NCBI GenBank assembly: GCA_910576935.1
Contig: CAJTKG010000017.1
Span: forward strand, 1 to 54,209
Length of the DNA stretch: 54,209 nucleotides
Reading direction: 5' to 3'
DNA from: an uncultured Muribaculaceae bacterium
GTDB lineage: Bacteria > Bacteroidota > Bacteroidia > Bacteroidales > Muribaculaceae
Both the position numbers and the translations under genes were made by a program. Positions 41,618 through 49,434 of this stretch are shown piece after piece. Every line of letters starts with the position of its first letter. Within the stretch, counting starts at the first letter, position 1. Under the pieces are notes generated by a model. The model had not been told where the DNA came from and searched no databases. It saw only the letters and a program-made list of their open reading frames with translations.

Positions 41618-42856
41618 TCATTCGCCCATTTCGAAGCCGGCGAGCTCTACGGCTTTGACGATGTCGGCGTCGGTGGCCGAGCCTTCGACATAGGCTATGC
41701 CTTTGGCGAGATCGACTGTGACAGATGTCACGGATGGAATGGCGGCTATATGTTTTTCTACTGTGGCTTTGCAGTGGCCGCACGACATGCCTTTGATGTG
41801 ATATTCTTTTGTCATGGTTGTGGTTGTTTGTTTTTTGTTATTCAGATAAGTCTTGATTGACGTATAGACGAGCAGAGCGACGAGTATGACGCTGCAGCCG
41901 GTTTCGAAGACTGAAAATGCCGTGTCGTGGCAATGCGCCGAGATGCCGGCGGCAGATGGCATAAACCAGTCGCGCGGCAGAAGGTAGTCTATCAACAAAC
42001 CGAAGCATAGGGCGGTAACAATCACCGACGCGAGATAGATTATCGTGGCACGTTTGCCTTGTGTGCGTGAGAGGATTATGACAGACGCGAAGTTGGCAGC
42101 AGGGCCGGCCATCAGTAGCACGAAAGCTGTGCCGGGTGAGAGGCCTTTTAGCATCAGAGACAAAGCGATTGGAATAGAGCCGGTGGCGCAGATATACATA
42201 GGCACAGCTATCGCGACCATGACAAGCATGGCGACGACGGGGTAGCGGTTGAGCGACAGCAACAGTTCGTCGGGCACGAAGACTGTTATTATGGCGGCCA
42301 CTATCAGACCGATCACGAGCCATTTGCCGACGTTGCCGACCATATCGACAAGGCCGTAACGCATGGCTTCGAAAACTTTCGCGGCTAAAGAACGCTTTTT
42401 TACAATGTCGGCATCGTCGATGTGGCAGCTGTCACAGTCTCTATCATCTTTCGAAGCTAAATCGACGGCGCGGCCTCCGAAAGCGGCGCCGACAAGCGCG
42501 GCCACGGGGCGCAGTATGGCAAACGGTAGTCCCAAAAGCGAATATGTCGCAGCAATCGAGTCGACCCCTGTCTGCGGTGTGGCGATGAGAAATGAGGTTG
42601 TAGCCCCCTTGGAGGCTCCGCGGCGGCGCAGTGACACGGCTGTAGGCAACACACCGCATGAACAGAGGGGCAGGGGAATGCCGTAGAGGGCAGCCCTGAC
42701 GACAGGCCCCCAGCCGCGGCCGGCAAGATGTCGGCTCATGGCTTCAGGTCTTATGAAGACGTGGAGAAAGCCCGCGATGATGAAACCCAGCAGTATGTAG
42801 GGCGACATCTCGTTGAGTATGGCGAGGAGTGAGTTGAAAAATTGTGTAACGCTCAT
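41618..42856 (-). CDS. SO_0444-type Cu/Zn efflux permease with C-terminal HMA domain
   Basis: Residues 1-335 form a permease with about eight helices and the family's CSCGVLPTAVSLRRRGASKG, IATPQTGVDSIAATYSLLGL and CATGSIPIALSLMLKGLSPG motifs. A His/Cys-rich loop (DRDCDSCHIDDADIV) sits in the centre. Residues 348-412 are a heavy-metal-associated domain, MTKEYHIKGMSCGHCKATVE, with metal-binding Cys359 and Cys362. Related proteins export copper or zinc. The HMA start has its own ATG but is fused in frame. A TAnnTTTG box lies at 42895-42902, and the regulator gene ends about 100 bp upstream. Confidence 0.92.
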   Translation of the reverse strand: MSVTQFFNSLLAILNEMSPYILLGFIIAGFLHVFIRPEAMSRHLAGRGWGPVVRAALYGIPLPLCSCGVLPTAVSLRRRGASKGATTSFLIATPQTGVDSIAATYSLLGLPFAILRPVAALVGAAFGGRAVDLASKDDRDCDSCHIDDADIVKKRSLAAKVFEAMRYGLVDMVGNVGKWLVIGLIVAAIITVFVPDELLLSLNRYPVVAMLVMVAIAVPMYICATGSIPIALSLMLKGLSPGTAFVLLMAGPAANFASVIILSRTQGKRATIIYLASVIVTALCFGLLIDYLLPRDWFMPSAAGISAHCHDTAFSVFETGCSVILVALLVYTSIKTYLNNKKQTTTTMTKEYHIKGMSCGHCKATVEKHIAAIPSVTSVTVDLAKGIAYVEGSATDADIVKAVELAGFEMGE

Positions 42857-42894
42857 AGATATTCTGATGTAATATTATTCATCTTTTTACGATG

Positions 42895-42902
42895 CAAAAT
42901 TA
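42895..42902 (-). promoter_or_regulatory. -7 box (TAATTTTG) for the efflux permease
   Basis: The minus strand reads TAATTTTG, 39 bp upstream of the permease start, and just downstream of the AraC gene's stop codon (42960). It allows separate transcription of the permease. Confidence 0.6.
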
Positions 42903-42959
42903 CCTGATCGCAGTGATGCCGGCGTTACACCTTTCCGGTGCGGTGTTGTATAATTTCGG

Positions 42960-43517
42960 TCAGACCTCGTTTATGCCCTTGCGTCTGATGCCGCTTTTGA
43001 GATATTCGGTTGGTGTCATACCGGTGACTTCCTTGAACCGGCGCGACAGGTGCGATGTGCTTGAATATCCTGTCTCGTGGGCGATCTCACCTAAGGTCAT
43101 GGTGCCGTAGCCGAGCAATTCCTTGACTTTCTCGATCTTACAGGCATTATAGTATTTTTCGATGGTGCGCCCTTCGTTTTGCGAGAATATGCGGCTTGCG
43201 GTATCGTAGCTTACAGGAAGGTTCTTCTCTATACAGGCCGATAGATTGAAATGGCAATTGTCGCCCTCGGCGATGTGCCGGTTGATGGTGTGTTTTATGA
43301 TGTCGATGATTTCGTCGTCGTAATCGGTTATGCGCTCGAATCCGAGCTCGTGCAACACGCTGTCGAGTTTGTCGAGTGTCTGGCTGTCAATATTGTCTTC
43401 ACCGATGACAGCGCGGCCGAGAGTCACCTCCTTTACGTCAAGAGCGAGGTTGCGCAATGCATCTGTTACAGCGGCGACGCAATGGCGGCAGACCATGTTT
43501 TTGATTTTTATCTCCAT
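42960..43517 (-). CDS. AraC-family regulator with N-terminal HMA-like metal-sensing domain
   Basis: Residues 1-65 resemble an HMA domain, starting MEIKIKNMVCRHCVAAVTDAL with a metal-binding pair Cys10 and Cys13. The C-terminal 90 residues are an AraC-type double helix-turn-helix (LGYGTMTLGEIAHETGYSST then SHLSRRFKEVTGMTPTEYLK). A regulator that binds metal at an HMA-like module and controls a metal exporter is a plausible logic, and the permease gene lies directly downstream. At 185 residues it is short for AraC proteins. Confidence 0.88.
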   Translation of the reverse strand: MEIKIKNMVCRHCVAAVTDALRNLALDVKEVTLGRAVIGEDNIDSQTLDKLDSVLHELGFERITDYDDEIIDIIKHTINRHIAEGDNCHFNLSACIEKNLPVSYDTASRIFSQNEGRTIEKYYNACKIEKVKELLGYGTMTLGEIAHETGYSSTSHLSRRFKEVTGMTPTEYLKSGIRRKGINEV

Positions 43518-43530
43518 TCACACTTTGCGG

Positions 43531-43538
43531 GCAAAAGT
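43531..43538 (-). promoter_or_regulatory. -7 box (TACTTTTG) for the AraC-type regulator
   Basis: TACTTTTG on the minus strand lies 14 bp before the start codon and overlaps the T-tract end of the L31 terminator (43536-43574). Confidence 0.6.
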
Positions 43539-43574
43539 AAAAAAACAAAACGTCGGCCCGATATAGGAGCCGAC
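43536..43574 (-). terminator. Terminator of the L31B gene
   Basis: CGTCGGC (minus-strand 43574-43568) pairs with GCCGACG (43556-43550), followed by TTTTGTTTTTTT. It is directly adjacent to the promoter of the regulator gene downstream. Confidence 0.85.
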
Positions 43575-43611
43575 GCATGTTATGTTTGAAAAGTCGCTTT
43601 TAGTCCTCGAA

Positions 43612-43866
43612 TTATTTTTTGAGGCGGTTGCCGTAACGGCTCATGAACTTGTCTACGCGACCGGCGGTGTCGACGAGTTTCTGTTTGCCGGTGAAGAAGG
43701 GGTGAGATGAGCTGGTGATTTCAAGCTTGACCAGAGGATACTCTTTGCCGTCGATTTCGATAGTTTCTTTAGATGCGACAGTCGAACGTGTGATAAAGAT
43801 TTCGTCGTTAGACATGTCTTTGAAAACTACTTCGCGATAATTTGAGGGATGAAGATCTTTTTTCAT
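43612..43866 (-). CDS. rpmE2: 50S ribosomal protein L31, type B
   Basis: The 84-residue protein begins MKKDLHPSNYREVVFKDMSN and contains SSSHPFFTGKQKLVDTAGRV and a basic C-terminus. It lacks the four zinc-binding cysteines of type-A L31, so it is the zinc-independent C-minus (type B) form. Such paralogues let cells save zinc when it is scarce. Whether a second, type-A copy exists cannot be seen here. It is near the metal efflux genes but has its own promoter (43937-43944) and terminator. Confidence 0.96.
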   Translation of the reverse strand: MKKDLHPSNYREVVFKDMSNDEIFITRSTVASKETIEIDGKEYPLVKLEITSSSHPFFTGKQKLVDTAGRVDKFMSRYGNRLKK

Positions 43867-43936
43867 TTTGTATCTGAGTTTTGTTTTATCGGTTGATGTT
43901 TCCCGCTGGTAAGGCGTGAAATTGAGTAATGGCCTG

Positions 43937-43944
43937 CAAATTTA
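43937..43944 (-). promoter_or_regulatory. -7 box (TAAATTTG) for L31B
   Basis: TAAATTTG on the minus strand, 71 bp upstream of the L31B start, leaving a leader of about 60 nt that could hold regulation. No clear fold was identified. Confidence 0.6.
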
Positions 43945-44017
43945 AGCATAATTATTAACGTGGCAAAACTTTGTAGATTCTTTTTGCACTTTTCTGCTCC
44001 AAACCTCATTATCCCAA

Positions 44018-44052
44018 CAAAAAAGAGAGCCCGCGCGGTCAACGCAGGCTCG
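44018..44052 (-). terminator. Terminator of the ECF sigma gene
   Basis: On the minus strand GAGCC (44051-44047) pairs with GGCTC (44031-44027), with a further CGC-rich pairing inside, followed by TCTTTTTT. The stretch between it and the sigma stop codon contains no gene. Confidence 0.8.
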
Positions 44053-44181
44053 TGTCGAAATATTATGTATGATAATCTCTCTATGTGTGTTTTATTCTTG
44101 ATTTTGGCTAAGTCCTTGGGAGTAATGAGGAGGAGGTTGTCTTAAACCTTACTGATATGTGTTCTTTATGGGGACGGCCGT

Positions 44182-44685
44182 TTAGCGATAGTCGGCAAAC
44201 TGCTCCTGGAGTTTCTTGCGGGCGAAGAAGATGCGGCTCTTGACAGTGCCGAGAGGAAGATTCATGTGCTCGGCGATCTCATTGTATTTGTAACCGGCAA
44301 CGTGCATCGAGAAGGGTATGCGGTATTCGTCTGAGAACGATTCGATGGCGGCGCCGATCTCGCTTGCACCGTAAGAGTCTTCGGGCGACTCGAGGCCGGA
44401 GTCCTGCGACAGGTTGAGATGATAGAGATTGTCGGTGGTGTCTATCATCGTGGCGGCACGGGCGTTACGGCGGTAGTTGTTGATGAAGATGTTGCGCATG
44501 ATCGTGAACACCCAACCCTTGAAGTTCGTGTTCTCGGCATATTTGCTTTCGTTGTCGAGAACTTTCAGCGTCGTGTCCTGAAGCAGGTCGTAGGCGTCGT
44601 CGCGGTTTGACGTGAGCATGTATGCGAAATTGAGCATGTTGCTCTGCAGATTCATCAGATTGTCTTGAAATTTCGAGGTTCCCAT
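44182..44685 (-). CDS. ECF-type RNA polymerase sigma factor, 167 aa
   Basis: Regions 2 and 4 are complete: region 2 around YMLTSNRDDAYDLLQDTTLK and NFKGWVFTIMRNIFINNYRR, and region 4 around MHVAGYKYNEIAEHMNLPLG then TVKSRIFFARKKLQEQ. There is no anti-sigma gene beside it. Bacteroidota carry a related, abundant RpoE-like factor with this start (MGTSKFQDNLMNLQSN). Target promoters are unknown. The upstream region carries a cluster of TGTTACA motifs that could control it or the divergent hydrolase gene. Confidence 0.92.
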   Translation of the reverse strand: MGTSKFQDNLMNLQSNMLNFAYMLTSNRDDAYDLLQDTTLKVLDNESKYAENTNFKGWVFTIMRNIFINNYRRNARAATMIDTTDNLYHLNLSQDSGLESPEDSYGASEIGAAIESFSDEYRIPFSMHVAGYKYNEIAEHMNLPLGTVKSRIFFARKKLQEQFADYR

Positions 44686-44880
44686 ATCAGTTGATTTTTA
44701 AGTTATGTTTTATTCGGTTTTTTGCTTTGTTTTGGTGTCGGTGTTTTGTGATGACGATTCAAAATTACTAAGAATTCAGCTTTGTCAAGTATTTTTGAGT
44801 TAATATATGTTAATTGGGTAAAAATTCCTATTTACGCCATTCAATAGGCTAATACATAGCATATTAAAAACAAACACTTC

Positions 44881-44948
44881 TGTTACACAATTGTTACAAT
44901 ATATGTGATATAGTGTTACATTGTGGTCTGGGTAACATATATGTAACA
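44881..44948. promoter_or_regulatory. Cluster of five TGTTACA-type repeats
   Basis: TGTTACA occurs at 44881-44887, 44892-44898 and 44914-44920. The inverse-type TGTAACA or GTAACA occurs at 44942-44948 and 44932-44937. The stretch 44686-45029 is otherwise AT-rich with no gene. The clustered direct and inverted copies in the divergent region between the sigma gene and the hydrolase look like operators. Confidence 0.5.
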
Positions 44949-45029
44949 AAATTAACACTATTGTCGGGCTTTAATTATATGTGTGTATAAACATAGTATT
45001 GACAGTCTGAGATTATGGCTGAAATTGAC

Positions 45030-45037
45030 TAATTTTG
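45030..45037 (+). promoter_or_regulatory. -7 box (TAATTTTG) for the MBL hydrolase
   Basis: TAATTTTG lies 25 bp before the start codon at 45062. Confidence 0.6.
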
Positions 45038-45061
45038 CATAAAAAGATACTGAATTGCTAT

Positions 45062-45871
45062 ATGAGTGCCGAATTGATAATGCTTGGAACGGGGAGCGCC
45101 TTTCCATGCCGTAGTTATAATACCTGCTTCGTGATACAGACATCTGAATTTGCTTGGATGGTCGACACGGGAGGCGGCAACGGAGTCCTCGACCGTCTGC
45201 GTCTCGCCGCCTTGCGGATAAATGACATACGTCATCTATTTATCACCCATACACATACCGATCATATACTTGGCGTTGTATGGGTTATACGCAGTGTCAT
45301 CAACATGGCGCGTGGTATCGGATTTGAGGGGCGCCTTAATATCTACGGCAACAGCGATGTCATACGGGCCATCGACACTATATGCCGTCTTACTTTGCTT
45401 GAGTCGCATTACGATATGATAGCCCGGCTCGTCGTTTATCACAATGCTGACGAAGAGTCGCATATAAATCTGCCCGGCGCCGAAGTGCGCTTTTTTGATT
45501 GCCGTTCTGAAGGGGTGCGGCAGACGGGGTTCAGGATGACGTTCGGATCGGGCACCTCGATAGTCTGTCTCGGCGACGAATCGCTCACAGAGCGTAACAA
45601 GACCGAGGCCGATGGTGCCGACTGGCTGATGTGCGGAGCGTTCTGCAGTTATGCCGACCGCGAGATATTCAAGCCTTATGAAAAACATCATTATACGGTC
45701 AGAGATGTCGCCGCTGTTGCAGCCGGCTGCCATATAGGCAATCTGCTGCTTTATCATTGCGAGGACCGAGATGTTGATCGTCGCGAAACATTATACAGAG
45801 AGGAGGCAAAGGAGTATTATGCAGGCGCGGTCTATGTGCCTCTTGACGGAGACCGGATTGCTATAGAGTGA
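45062..45871 (+). CDS. MBL-fold metallo-hydrolase (RNase Z-like), 269 aa
   Basis: The start MSAELIMLGTGSAFPCRSYN is chosen over a longer frame that would start within the -7 box. Metal-binding HTHTDH (HxHxDH, about residue 64), a later LCLGDESLTERN segment and a final AAGCHIGNLLLYHCEDRD region fit the ElaC/RNase Z-like branch. The usual tRNA-binding exosite is not recognisable, so the substrate (tRNA 3' end or another phosphodiester or ester) is unresolved. It converges with the channel gene, with 11 bp between them. Confidence 0.87.
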   Translation: MSAELIMLGTGSAFPCRSYNTCFVIQTSEFAWMVDTGGGNGVLDRLRLAALRINDIRHLFITHTHTDHILGVVWVIRSVINMARGIGFEGRLNIYGNSDVIRAIDTICRLTLLESHYDMIARLVVYHNADEESHINLPGAEVRFFDCRSEGVRQTGFRMTFGSGTSIVCLGDESLTERNKTEADGADWLMCGAFCSYADREIFKPYEKHHYTVRDVAAVAAGCHIGNLLLYHCEDRDVDRRETLYREEAKEYYAGAVYVPLDGDRIAIE

Positions 45872-45882
45872 CATAACTGCCG

Positions 45883-46605
45883 TCAGATATCGGTCGGGGC
45901 ATCTTCTTTTGTTTTTTTCATGGCACGCGTCACATAGTCGGTGAGGTAGACCGTAAACAGGGGGAAGATGACCATGCCCGATACCGGCAGCACGACGGCG
46001 ACGATTTTGCCGGCGACAGTCACAGGTGATATATCACAGCCGACGGTCGACATGTTCATCGCCGACCACCAGAGGGCTGTCCAGTAAGTGTTGACCTGCG
46101 GGTTGACGCCGGCTTCGCGCTGATAGAAAATGAGCGAACAGAAATAACCTACGAGTATCATTATCGAGAGATAGCTCATGAAAAGACTGGTGACGGCGTT
46201 TGACGACAGGTAGCCGATGACAATCGACAGGGCCAGAGCTCCGCGCGCCAGAGGTATGAAACGCACGAAATAGAGGGCGTCGTAGCTCAGTTTTATATCC
46301 ATCAGATTGATTATATTCAGATATGGTATCGACAGCAGCAAAAAGACGATACGATGACGGAAAAACCGCCATCGGTTTTCGGTATAATACAGGCCGATAA
46401 AAAAGTCGAGAATGAAGAAAACGCATACCCAGAACTGGAAGGTCATGTATGCGTGATTTTCAAGAACGTTGACACGCTTGAATGTGTCTAATGAAATCCA
46501 TACGATGAGCATCACCGAGAGTATAAGCACGATGAGGTTGGCGAAGCCGAGAAGGTAGTTGCCGCTTTTGTTTACGGTATGAGATGATGAAAATATGGCG
46601 CTCAT
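45883..46605 (-). CDS. Voltage-sensor-type ion channel with atypical selectivity filter
   Basis: The 240-residue protein has six membrane helices in the K+-channel order: S1 about 21-38, S2 55-73, S3 86-100, S4-like 112-131 (LYFVRFIPLARGALAL), S5 138-161 and S6 198-224, with a pore loop 173-192. The filter position reads TVGCDI (187-192) in STVGCDISP, where K+ channels have TVGYGD. The S4-like segment has few basic residues. It lies 18 bp behind pncB in an operon, and a K+/H+ antiporter is divergent upstream. Confidence 0.82.
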   Translation of the reverse strand: MSAIFSSSHTVNKSGNYLLGFANLIVLILSVMLIVWISLDTFKRVNVLENHAYMTFQFWVCVFFILDFFIGLYYTENRWRFFRHRIVFLLLSIPYLNIINLMDIKLSYDALYFVRFIPLARGALALSIVIGYLSSNAVTSLFMSYLSIMILVGYFCSLIFYQREAGVNPQVNTYWTALWWSAMNMSTVGCDISPVTVAGKIVAVVLPVSGMVIFPLFTVYLTDYVTRAMKKTKEDAPTDI

Positions 46606-46623
46606 GGCTTAAATGTCTATAGT

Positions 46624-47829
46624 TTAGAGATCTGAATGCAGGGCTTCTATAAAACGTCTGACGGTGGCCTCGTCGCCGCTGTATTTACCCCGGTCTTCGC
46701 TGAGTTTGCAGGTGTCGCAATAGAAAGGCCACGACTCGGTGATTTTGACGGCCAATAGTTTGATGACGATATTCATGGGCTTGATACCGGGAAAGTCGTT
46801 GGTGAAATGTGTGCCTATGCCGAATGATGGAATACATCGGCCGGAGGCATATTGTTGCAGCGCGATGGCTTCGTCGGTGGTGAGCCCGTTGCTGAATACA
46901 ATCTGTTTTGTCGACGGATCGATGTTGAGTGACCGGTATTTTTTTACGATAAGGTCGAGTTGTTCGCGGTTGTCACCGCTGTCGACACGCAGCCCCTTGA
47001 ACATATTGGCGTAATCTTCAGAAAAGTTGAGGCTGAAGATGCGCCAGCCGTAGGTGTCATACAGGAATGTGCCGAGAGCCCCGCGATAGGTCGTGGCCCA
47101 GACTTTCATCGCCAGATAGTTGGCCATCTGAGGTCCGTACATGCCGGCTATGGCACATATGAGTTCGTGAGCCATTGTACCTACGGGAGTCAGGTCGTAT
47201 TTCATTGCAAAGTATACGTTGCTCGTGCCTATGAATTTACCCGGGGCGTCGATGGCTTTCCGGCAGTCGGTCATGGCTCTGACAACGGTATCCTGAGCCT
47301 TGAATGATGCCCGACGGCGCGTGCCGAAATCGCTGAAGACACATCCGGCATCGATGAGCCGCAGCCCTTTGTCGTATGTATGACTGTAATATCTGTCGTA
47401 GTCGAGTTGCCCGGTCTGTCCCGTCATCATATAATAAAGTTCCGAGATAATGGCGAGCACTTTGACTTCAAGCAGTATGGTGTCACACCACGCCCCTTCG
47501 AAGCCGACATTGAGATGCCCTTCGTCGTCTTGATTTATTGTCACTGAATGTCTGTCATAGCGGAAGCCTTTGAGAAAACGATAGAACCATGAAGGTATGT
47601 AGCTGCAGCGACGACGCATGAACGCTATCTCTTCGTCGGTGATGACGATGCTTTCGAGCATGGCGACCTGTCGTCTGAGTTCGTCGGCAAAACCGGGAGG
47701 GTAGATTGTATTGTTGCGGTCAGTGAATTTATATTTGACCTGTGTGCGGGGATAATTGTCGATGACAGCGCAGCACATGGTGAATTTATATAGATCGTCA
47801 TCTGTGAAGTGGTTTATGATCTGTCGCAT
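46624..47829 (-). CDS. pncB: Nicotinate phosphoribosyltransferase PncB
   Basis: PncB converts nicotinate plus PRPP to nicotinate mononucleotide in NAD salvage. Motifs seen are NHFTDDDLYKFTMCCAVIDN at the N-terminus, the PRPP-binding area FSDFGTRRRASFKAQD and TSNVYFAMKYDLTPVGTMAH, GLRVDSGD in the centre, and FSNGLTTDEAIAL then SFGIGTHFTNDF near the end. Length 401 is typical. Operon with the channel gene downstream; the start of this gene is 126 bp from the antiporter's. Confidence 0.95.
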   Translation of the reverse strand: MRQIINHFTDDDLYKFTMCCAVIDNYPRTQVKYKFTDRNNTIYPPGFADELRRQVAMLESIVITDEEIAFMRRRCSYIPSWFYRFLKGFRYDRHSVTINQDDEGHLNVGFEGAWCDTILLEVKVLAIISELYYMMTGQTGQLDYDRYYSHTYDKGLRLIDAGCVFSDFGTRRRASFKAQDTVVRAMTDCRKAIDAPGKFIGTSNVYFAMKYDLTPVGTMAHELICAIAGMYGPQMANYLAMKVWATTYRGALGTFLYDTYGWRIFSLNFSEDYANMFKGLRVDSGDNREQLDLIVKKYRSLNIDPSTKQIVFSNGLTTDEAIALQQYASGRCIPSFGIGTHFTNDFPGIKPMNIVIKLLAVKITESWPFYCDTCKLSEDRGKYSGDEATVRRFIEALHSDL

Positions 47830-47896
47830 ACCGGTGATGATTTTTAATAATCGTTTTGTAATAAAACCAATAAGTTCACTTTATTGTTTGACATAT

Positions 47897-47927
47897 TTTG
47901 ACAGACAACAACTAATTTGTAAATTTG
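47897..47927 (+). promoter_or_regulatory. Antiporter promoter (ideal -33/-7)
   Basis: TTTG (47897-47900), 19 bp, TAAATTTG (47920-47927) matches the Bacteroidota consensus spacing exactly; the start codon follows 28 bp later. Confidence 0.75.
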
Positions 47928-47955
47928 TAAAGCAATCTTAACATAATGGAATTAT

Positions 47956-49434
47956 ATGGAAATAACCCCGGGTAATATAATGCTTGTTTCAGCCGTGTTA
48001 TTGATGTTCAGTGTTTTGGCAGGCAAGGCCGGCAGTCGCTACGGTATGCCGGCACTTCTCGCATTTCTCGGCATCGGCATGCTTGCCGGTGTGGATGGGT
48101 TCGGGATCCGGTTTGACAGTGCGGCGACAGCAGAATTCATAGGCATGGTATCGCTGTGCATAATCCTGTTCTCGGGCGGTCTTGATACAAGCTACGGTCA
48201 GATCAAGCCTGTGCTCGGGCCGGGTGTTGTTCTGGCTACGGTGGGAGTGCTTATTACGACAGCGCTGATGGGTGTATTCATCCATGAGATGATGAGGCTG
48301 ATGCTGCCTGATCATGCTTTCGGTTGGTCTGAATCTTTACTGTTGGCGGCCATTATGTCTTCGACAGATTCGGCATCGGTGTTTTCTATATTGAATTCGT
48401 CCGGGGTAGGGTTGAAACAGAGGTTGAAACCGACGTTAGAGCTTGAGAGCGGCTCTAATGATCCGATTGCCTATCTGCTGGTCATTTTGCTTATATCAAC
48501 GATAGAAGAAGGTGCTGACATCACCGGCGGCATGATACTCGAGACAATCGGGCGTCTCGTTATGCAGCTTGGAGTTGGCGCGATTGCTGGCATCATCATC
48601 GGCTATCTCACCGTCAGACTTGTCAACCGTATCCGTGCCAACAACGAGTTCCTTTATCCGGTGTTGGTGATAGCATGTTGTTTCTTCGCGTTCACGTTGA
48701 CCGATATGGTCGGAGGCAACAGTTATCTGGCCGTGTATATAGCGGGTGTGGTCGTCGGCAATAACAAAATCGTGCTCAAACGCACGATAGCAACATTCTT
48801 CGGTGGTTTTTCATGGCTCGTCCAGATCGTTATGTTCCTTACGCTCGGTCTGCTCGTCAATCCTCACGAGCTTTTGCATATCGCCGTGCCGGGCATAATG
48901 CTCGGAGTCTTTATGATTTTCATTGCGCGTCCGGCGGCGGTCTATCTATGCCTCGCGCCTTTCAGGCGTTATACATTCAAGGCAAAGACTTATATAGGTT
49001 GGGTGGGCCTTCGCGGCGCCGTGCCGATTATCTTTGCCACCTATGCGCTCATGTCGCCCGAGGTCGTACATGCCCGTTTCATGTTCAACATAGTGTTTTT
49101 CATCACTATTCTGTCGCTATTGATTCAAGGCACCACTGTTACACGCATGGCGCGGTGGCTCGGGTTGACCGAAGACGTCGAACAGCGCCATTTCTCGGGA
49201 TTCGAATTGCCAGAAGAGGTCACGGCAGCCTCACGCGAGCAAGTTGTGACTCCTGAACTGTTGACCGAAGGATCGACACTTAGCGAGATATCGTTGCCGC
49301 CCGAGACGCTTGTCATACTTGTCAAACGAGGTGAGACATATATAGTGCCTAAAGGAAATACCCGGCTCTATATCGGTGATGTGCTGCTGCTCGTTTCCGG
49401 GAATGCCGAGTATCTCCGGGATATGGTCAAATAG
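47956..49434 (+). CDS. CPA1-type K+/H+ antiporter with C-terminal RCK_C domain
   Basis: Residues 1-385 form a 12-13 helix cation/proton antiporter (SAVLLMFSVLAGKAGSRYGM, SLCIILFSGGLDTSYGQI, MSSTDSASVFSILNSSG, and the LRGAVPIIFATYALM segment). The last 90 residues look like a TrkA_C/RCK_C ligand-binding domain (TLSEISLPPETLVILVKRGE, TRLYIGDVLLLVSGN). This fits NhaP2/YcgO-type exporters of K+. It overlaps the Pit gene by 8 bp in convergent orientation and is divergent from pncB and the channel. Confidence 0.92.
   Translation: MEITPGNIMLVSAVLLMFSVLAGKAGSRYGMPALLAFLGIGMLAGVDGFGIRFDSAATAEFIGMVSLCIILFSGGLDTSYGQIKPVLGPGVVLATVGVLITTALMGVFIHEMMRLMLPDHAFGWSESLLLAAIMSSTDSASVFSILNSSGVGLKQRLKPTLELESGSNDPIAYLLVILLISTIEEGADITGGMILETIGRLVMQLGVGAIAGIIIGYLTVRLVNRIRANNEFLYPVLVIACCFFAFTLTDMVGGNSYLAVYIAGVVVGNNKIVLKRTIATFFGGFSWLVQIVMFLTLGLLVNPHELLHIAVPGIMLGVFMIFIARPAAVYLCLAPFRRYTFKAKTYIGWVGLRGAVPIIFATYALMSPEVVHARFMFNIVFFITILSLLIQGTTVTRMARWLGLTEDVEQRHFSGFELPEEVTAASREQVVTPELLTEGSTLSEISLPPETLVILVKRGETYIVPKGNTRLYIGDVLLLVSGNAEYLRDMVK

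Noticed and set aside
43960..44145. 61-codon plus-strand reading in the terminator region after the sigma gene
   Set aside because: It passes through the intrinsic terminator at 44018-44052 and has no promoter or domain.
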